64,000 nucleotides of DNA from Solobacterium sp. (GCA_024693325.1 JAILLA010000096.1:1-64000), one strand, 5' to 3'; counted from the stretch's first letter, positions 8,659 to 17,687 are shown. The notes: generated from the letters alone by a model not told the origin. Numbers and translations are program-made.

Positions 8659-9618
8659 ATGAAAGACGCAGGAGAACGTACGATCAGGCTGCTGCAGCTG
8701 CTGAAAGAACATACGGACGAGGAACATATTCTGTCCATGCCGCAGATCATTGCCCTGCTTGACGAGGCAGAGATCGAAGCGGACAGACGGTCTGTCTACC
8801 GTTCCCTGGACGCTCTTCAGAGATGCGGTTATGACATCCGCTACGTACGCACGCCCTTACAGGGTTATTACCTCAATCATGATCTCAGCGTTGCGGACGC
8901 TGTCATCACGGTCAATGCCGTGCGTGATTCCATATCCCTGGATGAGCAGACTTCCATACGGCTCAGCGGATTGATCCTGGATCAGCTCAGCACATACCAG
9001 AAGGACAAGGTGTACCTCACGCCCAAACGGGACAACAAAGCTCCCGACAGCGAACTGATGAACAGCCTGTCCGTGCTGCTGGATGCCATCCATCATCAGA
9101 ATCCCGTTACATTCCGCTATTTTGACTATACCGTTACAAAGCAGAAACGCTACCGCAGGAACAGGCAGAAATATGAGGCCGTACCGTACGCGGTCGTAAC
9201 GGACAGCGGCAGATATTACTGCGTCATGTATTCACAGACACACAGCAGCTTTGCCTCATACCGCATCGATAAAATGGAGGCTGTTACAGCCATGGCGGAA
9301 TCTGCCGACCATGTCCCCTTCGATGTCTATTCCTATATGCAGGCAAGCTTCCGGATGTACCGCGGGGAACCGCAGACCGTCGTATGCCGGTTTGACCTCT
9401 CACTGTCCAGCATCGTATTTGACCAGTTCGGATACGATATCATGATCACTGCTGTTGACGAAACATCATTTACAGCAGCGATCCGCACAAGCGTATCACC
9501 GACCCTGATATCATGGCTGCTGCAGTTCAGCGGCAAGGCTACGGTACTCAGACCGCAGTCCCTGATCACAGAATTATTGAACATCTCAAATGAGATACAG
9601 AAAACATACGGAGGATAA
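8659..9618 (+). CDS. WYL-domain transcriptional regulator
   Basis: A 319-residue DNA-binding regulator of the DeoR-HTH/WYL type. Residues about 5-70 form a winged helix (IIALLDEAEIEADRRSVYRSLDAL, split here as HTH helices 2-3). Residues about 140-215 carry the WYL core, with the motif-like stretch YAVVTDSGRYYCVMY and FASYRIDKM. A C-terminal WCX-like extension follows. WYL domains bind nucleic acids or nucleotide ligands and often control stress or phage-defence genes. The start is at 8659 with an AAAGGA ribosome-binding site; the upstream ATG lies in the -10 box. A sirtuin gene follows 6 bp downstream and is probably co-transcribed. Confidence 0.88.
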   Translation: MKDAGERTIRLLQLLKEHTDEEHILSMPQIIALLDEAEIEADRRSVYRSLDALQRCGYDIRYVRTPLQGYYLNHDLSVADAVITVNAVRDSISLDEQTSIRLSGLILDQLSTYQKDKVYLTPKRDNKAPDSELMNSLSVLLDAIHHQNPVTFRYFDYTVTKQKRYRRNRQKYEAVPYAVVTDSGRYYCVMYSQTHSSFASYRIDKMEAVTAMAESADHVPFDVYSYMQASFRMYRGEPQTVVCRFDLSLSSIVFDQFGYDIMITAVDETSFTAAIRTSVSPTLISWLLQFSGKATVLRPQSLITELLNISNEIQKTYGG

Positions 9619-9624
9619 CACACC

Positions 9625-10344
9625 ATGAATGAAAAGATCGAACAGCTTCAGAACATCATTGACAGCAGCGAACGCATTGTATTCTTCACCGGAGCCGGTG
9701 TATCCACCGACAGCGGGATCCCTGACTTCCGTTCCCAGGACGGTCTGTATCATCAGGAATACAAATATCCGCCTGAAACGATCATCAGCCGCAGCTTCTT
9801 CGATGCGGACCCGGAAGAATTCTACCGTTTCTATAAAAACAGGATGCTGTTCCCGGACGCACAGCCCAACCGTGTCCATACCTATATGGCAGAGCTGGAG
9901 CAGCGCGGCAAGGATGTCAGTGTCGTCACCCAGAACATTGACGGTCTGCATACAAAAGCAGGATCCACGAAGGTCTATGAAGTTCATGGATCCGTATTAA
10001 GGAACTACTGCATGAGATGCCATAAATTCTACGGCATAGATGCCGTGATCAATGCGGACGGCATTCCAAGATGCGAGTGCGGCGGGATCATCAAGCCTGA
10101 TGTCGTGCTCTATGAAGAGGCCCTGAACAACAGGGTAACGGACGGAGCGGTCCGGGCGATCATGAAGGCTGACGCACTGATCGTTCTTGGAACATCGCTG
10201 GTCGTTTATCCGGCTGCCGGATTCATCCGCTATTACCAGGGCGATCGTCTTGTCCTGATCAACCGTGACGCTACTCCTTACGACAATATGGCCGATCTGC
10301 ATATCCAGGATACATTCGATCATATCTTCCCTTATCTGAAGTAA
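9625..10344 (+). CDS. cobB: SIR2-family NAD-dependent protein deacylase
   Basis: Removes acetyl or longer acyl groups from lysines using NAD, giving nicotinamide and O-acyl-ADP-ribose. The 239 residues have every family element: the NAD-binding GAG at 23-25 and GIPDFRS at 31-37, TQNIDGLH at 102-109, catalytic His121 in EVHGS, and four zinc ligands (Cys129, Cys132, Cys150, Cys152). The last pair is spaced CxC rather than the more common CxxC, which is a normal bacterial variant. It follows the WYL regulator closely with a GGAGG ribosome-binding site and ends at a strong bidirectional terminator. Confidence 0.95.
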   Translation: MNEKIEQLQNIIDSSERIVFFTGAGVSTDSGIPDFRSQDGLYHQEYKYPPETIISRSFFDADPEEFYRFYKNRMLFPDAQPNRVHTYMAELEQRGKDVSVVTQNIDGLHTKAGSTKVYEVHGSVLRNYCMRCHKFYGIDAVINADGIPRCECGGIIKPDVVLYEEALNNRVTDGAVRAIMKADALIVLGTSLVVYPAAGFIRYYQGDRLVLINRDATPYDNMADLHIQDTFDHIFPYLK

Positions 10345-10346
10345 AG

Positions 10347-10374
10347 CAAAAGAGCTCACCGCTCTTTTGTTTTT
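10347..10374. terminator. Bidirectional terminator between the sirtuin and convergent gene
   Basis: CAAAAGAGC (10347-10355) pairs with GCTCTTTTG (10361-10369) around a 5-nt loop. A T-run follows on the plus strand and an equivalent T-rich tail on the minus strand. Confidence 0.85.
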
Positions 10375-10801
10375 ATACAAGATGTCTGAAGACTGCTGTC
10401 AGGATCGGCTCCGCCATGGACAGCCAGTCAAATACAAAGCGGTTCTGATCATTGTAGCGCTCACCGATATCGATCACTTCCGTCGCACGCCGTAATCTCT
10501 TCAAAGGTACTGCCAGCCTGGATGATACAGGTCCCGGCAGTTTTTCATTGAGTTCAAGCAGTGTCAGAAAGACGGTGTCCGCATAGACATGCACCAGGAT
10601 CTCTGTTCTCAGACTGCTGCCTTTGATCTTGATATCGCGTCTGTACCGCTCCCTGAACATTTCCCGCACTTCCCGTTCTATATGATTCAATGCCTTTCCG
10701 GAAGAGCGCAGATATTGTTTCAGTTCGTCGTCAGTATCCAGATGTACTGCCTGATTGCTCAGGCTGATCCTTGGACGGTATGGTTTCAGCTGATATTTCA
10801 T
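10373..10801 (-). CDS. Hypothetical protein, charged alpha/beta
   Basis: A 142-residue soluble protein not matched to a family. It is rich in Arg, Glu and Leu. The middle section (about 38-75) is strongly basic and helical, with EREVREMFRERYRRD, and the C-terminal half contains YNDQNRFVFDWLSMAEP. No signal peptide or membrane segment is visible. It stands alone between a terminator shared with the sirtuin gene and the terminator of the CarD-family gene. Codon use resembles its neighbours, so it appears to be a real gene. Confidence 0.65.
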   Translation of the reverse strand: MKYQLKPYRPRISLSNQAVHLDTDDELKQYLRSSGKALNHIEREVREMFRERYRRDIKIKGSSLRTEILVHVYADTVFLTLLELNEKLPGPVSSRLAVPLKRLRRATEVIDIGERYNDQNRFVFDWLSMAEPILTAVFRHLV

Positions 10802-10824
10802 AATTTCATTATAGCCGCAAATAC

Positions 10825-10856
10825 AAAAAGAAAAAGACAGCCCCTATGCCTGTCTT
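10825..10856 (-). terminator. Terminator of the CarD-family gene
   Basis: On the minus strand AAGACAG (10850-10856) pairs with CTGTCTT (10834-10840), followed by TTTCTTTTT. Confidence 0.8.
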
Positions 10857-10865
10857 GCCTGTTTG

Positions 10866-11366
10866 TCATGCCTCTTCGAGTTTTCTGATCTCTTTTACAA
10901 ACTCTTCTTTGCATTCGTCATAACTTTTGCCAAGCGCGACAGAGAATTCATTGAACAGATAGCGTTCCGCTTTCTGCATGTACTCCCCGTCGATCGACGC
11001 AAGTTTTTTGTGGTTGTCCCTGCGTTCCTTGTTTCTGTAGTAGGAAGTCTTGATGATCCTTACCAGATCCTCCAGGCTGTCGCTCTTGAGCAGAGCTACA
11101 TACTGGCTTTTCATGTTGGCAGGCTTGTTCTCAAGCATTTCTACATCCGGAACGCTCCGGATCAGTGAGTAGATCTCGTCGCTTGTAGAAAGGTTCCGAA
11201 GATGACCGCCGCGGTTAGATACAGGTACCTGCATTCTGCGTCCTCCGCCTACCATGTTGTATGGCTCAAGGACATAGCACTGTTCCCCGGTCATTTCACT
11301 TGTTGTTGTGTCAACAATGCGGCAGACATCACGTCTGTAGACAACAATATCATTGATCTGAAACAT
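10866..11366 (-). CDS. CarD/CdnL-family transcriptional regulator
   Basis: CarD-like proteins bind the RNA polymerase beta subunit and stabilise open promoter complexes, often at rRNA and stress promoters. The N-terminal 60 residues (FQINDIVVYRRDVCRIVD, then YVLEPYN and MQVPVSNR) form the Tudor-like RNA-polymerase-interacting domain shared with Mfd. The remaining residues are a helical, lysine-rich C-terminal domain. The length of 166 residues is usual. A very strong ribosome-binding site (GGAGGTGATG) precedes the ATG. The gene is monocistronic, with its own extended -10 promoter and terminator. Confidence 0.9.
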   Translation of the reverse strand: MFQINDIVVYRRDVCRIVDTTTSEMTGEQCYVLEPYNMVGGGRRMQVPVSNRGGHLRNLSTSDEIYSLIRSVPDVEMLENKPANMKSQYVALLKSDSLEDLVRIIKTSYYRNKERRDNHKKLASIDGEYMQKAERYLFNEFSVALGKSYDECKEEFVKEIRKLEEA

Positions 11367-11370
11367 GTGC

Positions 11371-11400
11371 CATCACCTCCATGTCCACTTAAATTTTAGC
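11371..11400 (-). promoter_or_regulatory. Promoter and ribosome-binding site of the CarD-family gene
   Basis: On the minus strand TGC-TAAAAT (-10 at 11393-11398) is an extended -10. The ribosome-binding site GGAGGTGATG follows at 11371-11380. The leader is very short. Confidence 0.55.
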
Positions 11401-11447
11401 ATAAAAGTGACGGATTTCGTACCCCCAAACGCATAACGTACCCTTTT

Positions 11448-12653
11448 TTAAATGATCTGCAGTATGAAAAATTTCAGATATTCTGTTTCAGGAATGCCCA
11501 TCATGACAGGATGGTCAAATCCGGCATAACGCTCTTCGATGAGGCGCAGGCTGACACCTGCCTGAAGAGCTGCTTCCGACAGCATTTTCCGGAATGATTC
11601 CGTCGGCATGAAATGCGAACAGGAAGCTGTTGCCAGGTATCCGCCCCTTGGCAGGATGCGCATGGCCATCGTGTTCATTCTCAGATATCCCTGATACGCG
11701 TTGTCATATGTTTTCCTGCTTTTGGTGAATGCCGGCGGGTCGAGAATGATCATGTCATAGCGTTCATGCTCATCCAGGGCGTTCTTCAGGAAATCGAATA
11801 CATCCGCCTGAACAAAGTCCATCACATCCGACAGGCCGTTGCGCTCAGCATTTTCCTTTGCGCTTGCGATAGCCGTATCGGATATATCCACCGCCCTGAC
11901 AGACGCCGCGCCGGCACTTGCGGCATTGAGCGCAAACGTCCCGATATGCGTGCAGCAGTCCAGGACATTCCTTCCCTTTGCAAGTGTCCGGATCGCCCTG
12001 CGGTTGTATTTCTGGTCCAGGAAAAAGCCAGTTTTCTGGCCGTTCTCGACATCGACGAGATATCTGATGCCATTCTCCGTGATCTCAAGGACCGGTTCAG
12101 CCGGCTGGCCGTACCAGCCTTTGTACTGTTCAAGACCTTCACGCTTCCTCAGCGCGCCTTCATTGCGTTCATAGATGCCGTCGATCCTGACGCCGCAGGA
12201 AGCCAGTTCCTTTTTCAGTGCGTTGTAGATCACATCTTTCCGCTGGTCCATTCCGTATGAGAGCACTTCACTGACAAGAACATTTTCATAACGGTCCACC
12301 GTCAGTCCGGGCAGTCCGTCCGCTTCCCCGTGGATCAGCCTGCAGGCATTCCAGTCTGCTTCCATGACATCATGCCGGTAGCTGACAGCATACCGGACCC
12401 TGCGTTCAAAAAAAGCATCCGTGAATGTTTCATTTGCGTTCCGGGAAAGGATGCGCACTTTGATCTTTGATTCAGCGGAATACAGACCGCTGCCCAGGTA
12501 CTGTCCCTTTGAACCGAACACATCAACGATCGAACCGTTTTCGATCTGCTCAGACTGCTCTGTGATCTCATCCTCATAGATCCACGGATGACCGGTCTGT
12601 ACTGTTTTTTCCTGTTTCTTTGTGATCCTGATATACGGAAAACTGCGTTTCAT
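11448..12653 (-). CDS. rlmI: RlmI-type class I SAM-dependent rRNA methyltransferase
   Basis: Predicted to methylate a cytosine C5 of 23S rRNA; E. coli RlmI acts at C1962. The 401 residues contain an N-terminal PUA domain (about 1-80, with HPWIYEDEI and SKGQYLGSGLYS), a central RlmI-like EEHEE subdomain, and a Rossmann methyltransferase domain. The SAM motif is NVLDCCTHIGTFAL (about 230), motif IV is LDPPAF (about 303), and SCSH (about 345) supplies the catalytic cysteine. The start has Lys/Arg-rich MKRSFPYIRIT, typical of the family. It is a single gene downstream of the nup operon terminator. Confidence 0.93.
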   Translation of the reverse strand: MKRSFPYIRITKKQEKTVQTGHPWIYEDEITEQSEQIENGSIVDVFGSKGQYLGSGLYSAESKIKVRILSRNANETFTDAFFERRVRYAVSYRHDVMEADWNACRLIHGEADGLPGLTVDRYENVLVSEVLSYGMDQRKDVIYNALKKELASCGVRIDGIYERNEGALRKREGLEQYKGWYGQPAEPVLEITENGIRYLVDVENGQKTGFFLDQKYNRRAIRTLAKGRNVLDCCTHIGTFALNAASAGAASVRAVDISDTAIASAKENAERNGLSDVMDFVQADVFDFLKNALDEHERYDMIILDPPAFTKSRKTYDNAYQGYLRMNTMAMRILPRGGYLATASCSHFMPTESFRKMLSEAALQAGVSLRLIEERYAGFDHPVMMGIPETEYLKFFILQII

Positions 12654-12694
12654 AATTTCACCCTCAATGGCGCTATTCTAACATCCGGAAAGGC

Positions 12695-12721
12695 GAAAAG
12701 AAAGTGCAGGCATGCCTGCAC
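12695..12721 (-). terminator. Terminator of the nup operon
   Basis: On the minus strand GTGCAGGC (12714-12721) and GCCTGCAC (12704-12711) form a perfect stem, followed by TTTCTTTTC. It begins just after the last permease gene. Confidence 0.8.
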
Positions 12722-12726
12722 CTTCC

Positions 12727-13668
12727 TTATCTGGATCCTTTGTCGTAAGGAATTCCCTCTGCCTTAGGCGCAGCGGAGTTCCTCGATGTAAATGCCAGTA
12801 CGATCAGTGAGATGATGTACGGGAACATGTTGTAGACGGTACTCGGAATGTTGAGCGCAGCCAGGAAAGGGAAGCCTGTATACACGTTTGACAGTGCTCT
12901 GAAGAATCCGAAGAGCAGAGCTGCCAGTGCGATACGCTTCGGTTTCCATTGACCGAAGATCATGACTGCCAGGGCCAGGAAGCCGAATCCGGCAACACCG
13001 ACCTCGAATTTCCATTCCGATACGCCTGCAGTGATATAGACGATTCCGCCCAGTCCGCCCAGAAGGCCTGAGATCAGGACGCCTGCCCAGCGCATCTTGT
13101 ATACGTTGATGCCTACCGAGTCGGCAGCCTGCGGATTTTCACCGCACGCCATCAGACGGAGACCGAATCTTGTGTAATAAAGCACGATGTTGGAAATGAT
13201 CAGTGCGCATATCGCGATCAGGATGAACCAGTTGAATTCAAAGTTTCCGAGTCTGACCGTAAATGCGGCACGGGCGCCTGTATAAGTAATGGCTGAGGAG
13301 ATGTTGTCGGGATTTTCCGCAACGTTGATCGCCTTGACGATGACTGTAGCGGCAGCTGTGGACATGATGTTCATAGCTGTTCCGATCAGTGTCTGGTCAG
13401 CTTTGAAATGGATCGCCGCAACACCGAGCAATGCTGAATACAGCATGCCCATGAGAATCGCGCACAGTGATACAACAAAGATCATGACGATCGCAGGAAC
13501 GGTACTTGGCACATATTTCATGGCCAGTGCCCCGCCCAGGGCACCGAGTACCATGATGCCTTCAAGACCGAGGTTGATGACGCCGGAATGCTCGGAGAAG
13601 CATCCGCCGAGCGCTACCAGCAGGAGTACGGAGGCGAAGATCAAAGTGTACTGGATCAGTAATGTCAT
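12727..13668 (-). CDS. nupQ: Nucleoside ABC transporter permease, NupQ-like
   Basis: One of two membrane subunits of a BMP-family nucleoside importer. The 313-residue protein has about nine helices and the conserved N-terminal segment EHSGVINLGLEGIMVLGAL, plus GAPAAADS-like ENPQAADSVGIN at the cytoplasmic loop that contacts the ATPase. Bacillus NupQ and the YufQ family are the nearest described relatives. It overlaps nupP by 4 bp (ATGA), so translation is coupled. It is the last gene before the operon terminator. Confidence 0.92.
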   Translation of the reverse strand: MTLLIQYTLIFASVLLLVALGGCFSEHSGVINLGLEGIMVLGALGGALAMKYVPSTVPAIVMIFVVSLCAILMGMLYSALLGVAAIHFKADQTLIGTAMNIMSTAAATVIVKAINVAENPDNISSAITYTGARAAFTVRLGNFEFNWFILIAICALIISNIVLYYTRFGLRLMACGENPQAADSVGINVYKMRWAGVLISGLLGGLGGIVYITAGVSEWKFEVGVAGFGFLALAVMIFGQWKPKRIALAALLFGFFRALSNVYTGFPFLAALNIPSTVYNMFPYIISLIVLAFTSRNSAAPKAEGIPYDKGSR

Positions 13669-14798
13669 TGTGCTTTGCCTCCTTTCTTTTCCGTATCATT
13701 TGCGTTGTTTATTACCTTGGAGGGACGTCTGCTGTTCATGACTGTCTTGAAGAACAGGACGAAGCCGCACAGATAGATGATCAGCGCGATGATCAGATCG
13801 GAGATCTGGGACGGATAGATCGCTTTATCCAGATATGCACCGCCGCTGGTGATGTGCTGGATAAAGTAAGAAGCGAAGATGGTTCCGATCGGGCTCAGAC
13901 CGCCGAGGAACGTTGCCGCAATACCGTTGAATCCCATGCCCGGAACAGATGACTGTGTGACCGACCATTCTTCAAATCCTGTCAGATAGAGGAATGCCGC
14001 GCCGGTTCCTGCAAGGGCACCGCCGATCATGAGCGTAATGATGATGTTGCGCTTTTCACGCATACCGGCATATCTGGAAGCTTCCTTGTTGTAGCCGGTC
14101 GCTTTCAGTTCATATCCGAAGGCAGTCTTGTTCAGCACCACCCACAATACGATCGCTGTCAGGATGGAAAGCGGGATCGCGATGGTGACGTACTGGTTCT
14201 TTGAGAAGAGACTGCTCAGTCCCATGCTCGGCAGCAGTGCCGCTTTATTGACTGCGGCGACTTTCTGTGTGTACGGGCTTGCCAGTTCCTTGACGGGAGC
14301 CAGCGACATGTTGACCAGATACAGACCGATCCAGTTCAGCATGATGCCCGAAATGACTTCGTTGACGTTCAGGTAAGCTTTCAGGGCACCGACGATCATT
14401 CCCCACAGGGCACCGATCACGATGCTGAAGAGCAGACATGCGATCCACGGAAGCTTGAGTGAAAGCGCTCCGTAGAGGCAGGCACCTGCACCGACGACAT
14501 ACTGGCCTGCCGCGCCGATGTTGAACAGACCTGCCTTATAGCAGAAGCAGATCGACAGCGCACACATCAGCAGCGGAGCCATTTTAACCAGCGTATTGCC
14601 AAGATACTTCATCTGGGCAGGTCTGGTCGGATAGTTCATATAGTTTTTCAGAAGTGTTACGATCCCCGCGGAAGCGCCCTTCGCGTTGATCAGCAGCAGG
14701 ATGATGTATCCAAGCAGGAGTCCGAACACCACGCAGATGATCGATGACAGGAATGTCTGGACACCCGGGCGCCTGAAGAAGCTGTCTTTTCCGTTCAT
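13665..14798 (-). CDS. nupP: Nucleoside ABC transporter permease, NupP-like
   Basis: Second membrane subunit of the nucleoside importer, 377 residues and about ten helices. It has the longer N terminus typical of NupP/YufP. The diagnostic stretch YKAGLFNIGAAGQYVVGA lies near residue 85. The ATPase-coupling loop reads GYNKEASRYAGM, and the later helix region has GFNGIAATFLGGLSPIG. It begins directly after the nupO stop codon with no gap. Confidence 0.93.
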   Translation of the reverse strand: MNGKDSFFRRPGVQTFLSSIICVVFGLLLGYIILLLINAKGASAGIVTLLKNYMNYPTRPAQMKYLGNTLVKMAPLLMCALSICFCYKAGLFNIGAAGQYVVGAGACLYGALSLKLPWIACLLFSIVIGALWGMIVGALKAYLNVNEVISGIMLNWIGLYLVNMSLAPVKELASPYTQKVAAVNKAALLPSMGLSSLFSKNQYVTIAIPLSILTAIVLWVVLNKTAFGYELKATGYNKEASRYAGMREKRNIIITLMIGGALAGTGAAFLYLTGFEEWSVTQSSVPGMGFNGIAATFLGGLSPIGTIFASYFIQHITSGGAYLDKAIYPSQISDLIIALIIYLCGFVLFFKTVMNSRRPSKVINNANDTEKKGGKAQ

Positions 14799-16337
14799 TT
14801 ACGCGCCCTCCTTAACCGTATTGCGTTTTGCGCCGGCCATGTAAAGACCGAGCTCTTCAACAGTGATCTGTTTCGGATCAAGGTCACCGACGATCTCTCC
14901 TTCATACATAACGAGGATCCTGTCGGCTACGTTCATGACTTCTTCCAGTTCCAGCGAGATCAGCAGGACTGCTTTTCCGCTGTCGCGTTCACGGATCAGA
15001 TTTCTGTGAACGGTCTCGATCGCACCGACATCCAGGCCTCTGGTCGGCTGTACCGCCAGCAGCAGCTCGTGCTTCTTGTCGATCTCACGGGCGATGATCG
15101 CCTTCTGCTGGTTGCCGCCCGACATCGCGCGCGTCGTTGTGATCGCGCCCTGTCCGGAACGGACGTCGTTCTCTTCGATCAGTCTTTCCGCATAGTTTCT
15201 GATCGCTTTCTGATCCAGGAAGCCGTTCTTCGTGAATTCAGGCTGCCAGTATCTCTGCAGGACGATGTTGTATTCCAGGGAATAGTCCAGGACCAGGCCA
15301 TGCTTATGTCTGTCTTCCGGAATATGGCTCATGTCTGCTGCACGCTCACGGATCGTGGCACGTGTGATATCCTTGCCAAGCATCGTGATCGTTCCGCTGA
15401 CCAGCGGTTCCAGACCGGAAAGTCCGTAAACGAATTCCGTCTGGCCGTTTCCGTCGATACCGGCGATACATACGATCTCGCCTGATCTGACCTGCAGGGA
15501 AACGTTCTTGACGGCATTGTTGTTGTGCACCTTGGAAGCGACCGTCATGTTCCTGATATCCAGGACGACTTCGCCCGGATGCGCAGGTCCCTTTTCAACG
15601 ACCAGCTGTACATCCCTGCCGACCATCATGCGGGACAGTTCTTCCTGCGTCGTATCCTTGATGTCGACCGTACCGATGTACTTGCCGCGTCTTAATACCG
15701 TGCACCTGTCGGCAACTTCCATGATCTCGTTCAGCTTATGGGAAATGAACAGGATGGATTTGCCTTCCTTCGCAAGGTTCTTCATGATCTGCATCAGTTC
15801 AGCGATCTCCTGCGGTGTCAGAACTGCTGTCGGTTCATCAAAGATCAGGATCTCGTTGTCACGGTAAAGCATCTTCAGGATCTCGGTCCTCTGCTGCATG
15901 CCGACGGTGATATCCTGGATCAGCGCGTCGGGGTCTACCATCAGTCCGTACTTCTCGGAAAGTGCCATGACCTTCTTTCTCGCTTCATCCTTCTGCAGGA
16001 TACCGTTCTTCGTTGTTTCCACACCGAGAATGATATTTTCCAGGACTGTAAAGCACTGTACGAGCTTGACGTACTGATGTACCATTCCGATGCCAAGGTC
16101 ATTGGCATCATTCGGGTTTTTAATCGATACGACCTTCCCGTCTTTCTTGATAATACCTTCTTCCGCCTGATACAGGCCGAACAGTACCGACATCAAAGTT
16201 GACTTGCCGGCACCGTTTTCGCCCAGGAGCGCATGGATCTCCCCTCGTTTCAGCTGAAGGGTTATATTATCGTTTGCGATAATTCCGGGAAAGCGTTTCG
16301 TGATATTGAGCATCTCGATAGCATATGGCGTATCCAT
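14799..16337 (-). CDS. nupO: Nucleoside ABC transporter ATPase, NupO-like, two nucleotide-binding domains
   Basis: Energises the nucleoside importer. The 512 residues contain two ABC domains, as in sugar and nucleoside importers. The first has Walker A GENGAGKST (39-47), a VGMQQR-type signature and Walker B LIFDEPTAVL. The second has a degenerate P-loop, GIDGNGQTEF, with Gln in place of Lys, as is normal for this subfamily, and signature MSGGNQQK. The start is taken at 16337 (MDTPYAIEML) because GGAGGGAGGA lies just upstream; an in-frame ATG at 16370 has no ribosome-binding site. A hairpin separates it from nupN. Confidence 0.94.
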   Translation of the reverse strand: MDTPYAIEMLNITKRFPGIIANDNITLQLKRGEIHALLGENGAGKSTLMSVLFGLYQAEEGIIKKDGKVVSIKNPNDANDLGIGMVHQYVKLVQCFTVLENIILGVETTKNGILQKDEARKKVMALSEKYGLMVDPDALIQDITVGMQQRTEILKMLYRDNEILIFDEPTAVLTPQEIAELMQIMKNLAKEGKSILFISHKLNEIMEVADRCTVLRRGKYIGTVDIKDTTQEELSRMMVGRDVQLVVEKGPAHPGEVVLDIRNMTVASKVHNNNAVKNVSLQVRSGEIVCIAGIDGNGQTEFVYGLSGLEPLVSGTITMLGKDITRATIRERAADMSHIPEDRHKHGLVLDYSLEYNIVLQRYWQPEFTKNGFLDQKAIRNYAERLIEENDVRSGQGAITTTRAMSGGNQQKAIIAREIDKKHELLLAVQPTRGLDVGAIETVHRNLIRERDSGKAVLLISLELEEVMNVADRILVMYEGEIVGDLDPKQITVEELGLYMAGAKRNTVKEGA

Positions 16338-16381
16338 AAAATTATCGTCCTCCCTCCATGATATTCTCATTAAATTATATT

Positions 16382-16415
16382 AAAAAAGACCGGCCGTTGA
16401 AAGATTGACCGGTCT
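16382..16415 (-). terminator. Partial terminator between nupN and nupO
   Basis: On the minus strand AGACCGG (16409-16415) pairs with CCGGTCT (16387-16393), followed by six Ts. It lies inside the operon, after the binding-protein gene and before the ATPase gene, and probably lowers membrane and ATPase expression relative to the lipoprotein. Confidence 0.8.
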
Positions 16416-16440
16416 ATTTCATAAAATTTTCAGTGCGCGA

Positions 16441-17622
16441 TTACTTGATGTTGCCCTGGTAGTCAACATTCGCATTTGTTGTTTCAGGTTCAGCTGCTGT
16501 ATCGTTGGAAACTGTAACTGCTCCGGAGAATACGTCAGCGACCAGCTTGTTGTAATCAGCCTCTGTGAATCCATCAGCCCACTGTGTGCTGGAAGGCAGA
16601 CCGACATAGTTCACAGCCGGATCTGTACCGGAAACCAGTCCCAGATTCTGGATCTGTCCGCTGTATGTAGCCCAGCTGCCGTCTTTGATAGCAGAAAGAA
16701 CGGAATTAACTGTAGCTGCCAGACCCTTCATAGCGGATGTAACTGTCATGCCGTCTTCTTCAGCATAAGCCTTGATAACGCCAGCCTGGTCAACGTCAAC
16801 GCCGATAACCTTAGCGCCGACTTTCTTAGCTGCGTCAACTGCGGATGTGTAGATACCGCCGCCGCATGCGAAGACTACTTCTGTGCCTGCGCCATACCAT
16901 GTGTCCATAGCTGCTGTGATGTCAGCGTCGCCATAGAACTGGTTGCCGTAAGCATACTTGATGTCAACTGTCTTGCCCAGTTCAGCTGCTGCGTCGTCAG
17001 CGCCCTGAACGAAGCCGTAACCGTAACGGATAACTGCAGGAACAGCCATGCCGCCGAGGAATCCGAGTTTTTCATAGCCGAGTTTGACTGCTGCCTGGCC
17101 AGCGAAATAACCGGCGATCTCTTCCTGGTATACTGCGGAGAAGAGGTTTTCGGGCATCTCTGTCAGACCATAGCTGTTCAGGTCATATTCTGATACGTCA
17201 AGCGCAACATATTTGACATCGGGATACATGTCAACTGTACCGGCAATTGCCTCAGCAAATGCAAAGCCCGGCATAACGAGTACGTTGTATCCGTCAGCGA
17301 CTGCCTTATCGATCATAGCTTCACGTTCAGCTGTGCTGTCTCCGGCAGGCTTGTAGTATGTGAAGGCCAGGCCGTTGCTGTCGCAGTAAGCCTTGGCTGC
17401 TTCATAAGTTGTCTGGTTGAATGACTGGTCGGTAATGTCACCATAGTCAGTGATCATCGCTACTTTGACTTCTGCTGTTTCTTCAGCAGGTGCAGCTTCT
17501 GCTGTTTCTTTCGGCGTATTGCCTGCGTCAGGTGCAGGTGTTGCGGATCCGCCGCCGGAAGAGCAGGCTGCCATACTGACTGCTGTAAGACCAGCCAGTA
17601 ACAGTGAAACGAACTTCTTCAT
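16441..17622 (-). CDS. nupN: BMP-family nucleoside-binding lipoprotein, NupN-like
   Basis: Captures nucleosides outside the membrane and delivers them to NupPQ. The 393-residue precursor has a signal peptide with the lipobox SMAAC, so Cys20 would be lipidated. A Gly/Ser/Ala/Glu-rich linker (about 21-50) leads to the basic-membrane-protein domain with VAMITDYGDITDQSFNQ at its start. The C terminus contains VDVDQAGVIKAYAEEDG and VTSAMKG. PnrA, TmpC and Bacillus NupN are described relatives. It is the first gene of the operon, with a GGAGG ribosome-binding site, a clear sigma-A promoter and a hairpin after it. Confidence 0.94.
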   Translation of the reverse strand: MKKFVSLLLAGLTAVSMAACSSGGGSATPAPDAGNTPKETAEAAPAEETAEVKVAMITDYGDITDQSFNQTTYEAAKAYCDSNGLAFTYYKPAGDSTAEREAMIDKAVADGYNVLVMPGFAFAEAIAGTVDMYPDVKYVALDVSEYDLNSYGLTEMPENLFSAVYQEEIAGYFAGQAAVKLGYEKLGFLGGMAVPAVIRYGYGFVQGADDAAAELGKTVDIKYAYGNQFYGDADITAAMDTWYGAGTEVVFACGGGIYTSAVDAAKKVGAKVIGVDVDQAGVIKAYAEEDGMTVTSAMKGLAATVNSVLSAIKDGSWATYSGQIQNLGLVSGTDPAVNYVGLPSSTQWADGFTEADYNKLVADVFSGAVTVSNDTAAEPETTNANVDYQGNIK

Positions 17623-17658
17623 TTCTTTCCTCCTCGCACTGTCAGTGCCTATAAAAAT

Positions 17659-17687
17659 ATTTTAATTCCTGAAAACTTTGTTTGCAA
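17659..17687 (-). promoter_or_regulatory. nup operon promoter
   Basis: On the minus strand TTGCAA (17682-17687) and TAAAAT (17659-17664) are separated by exactly 17 bp. No riboswitch-like fold is apparent in the short leader. Confidence 0.65.

Noticed and set aside
16405-17193. 262-codon Cys-rich open frame on the plus strand
   Set aside because: It is antisense to nupN, which has a signal peptide, lipobox and full family motifs.
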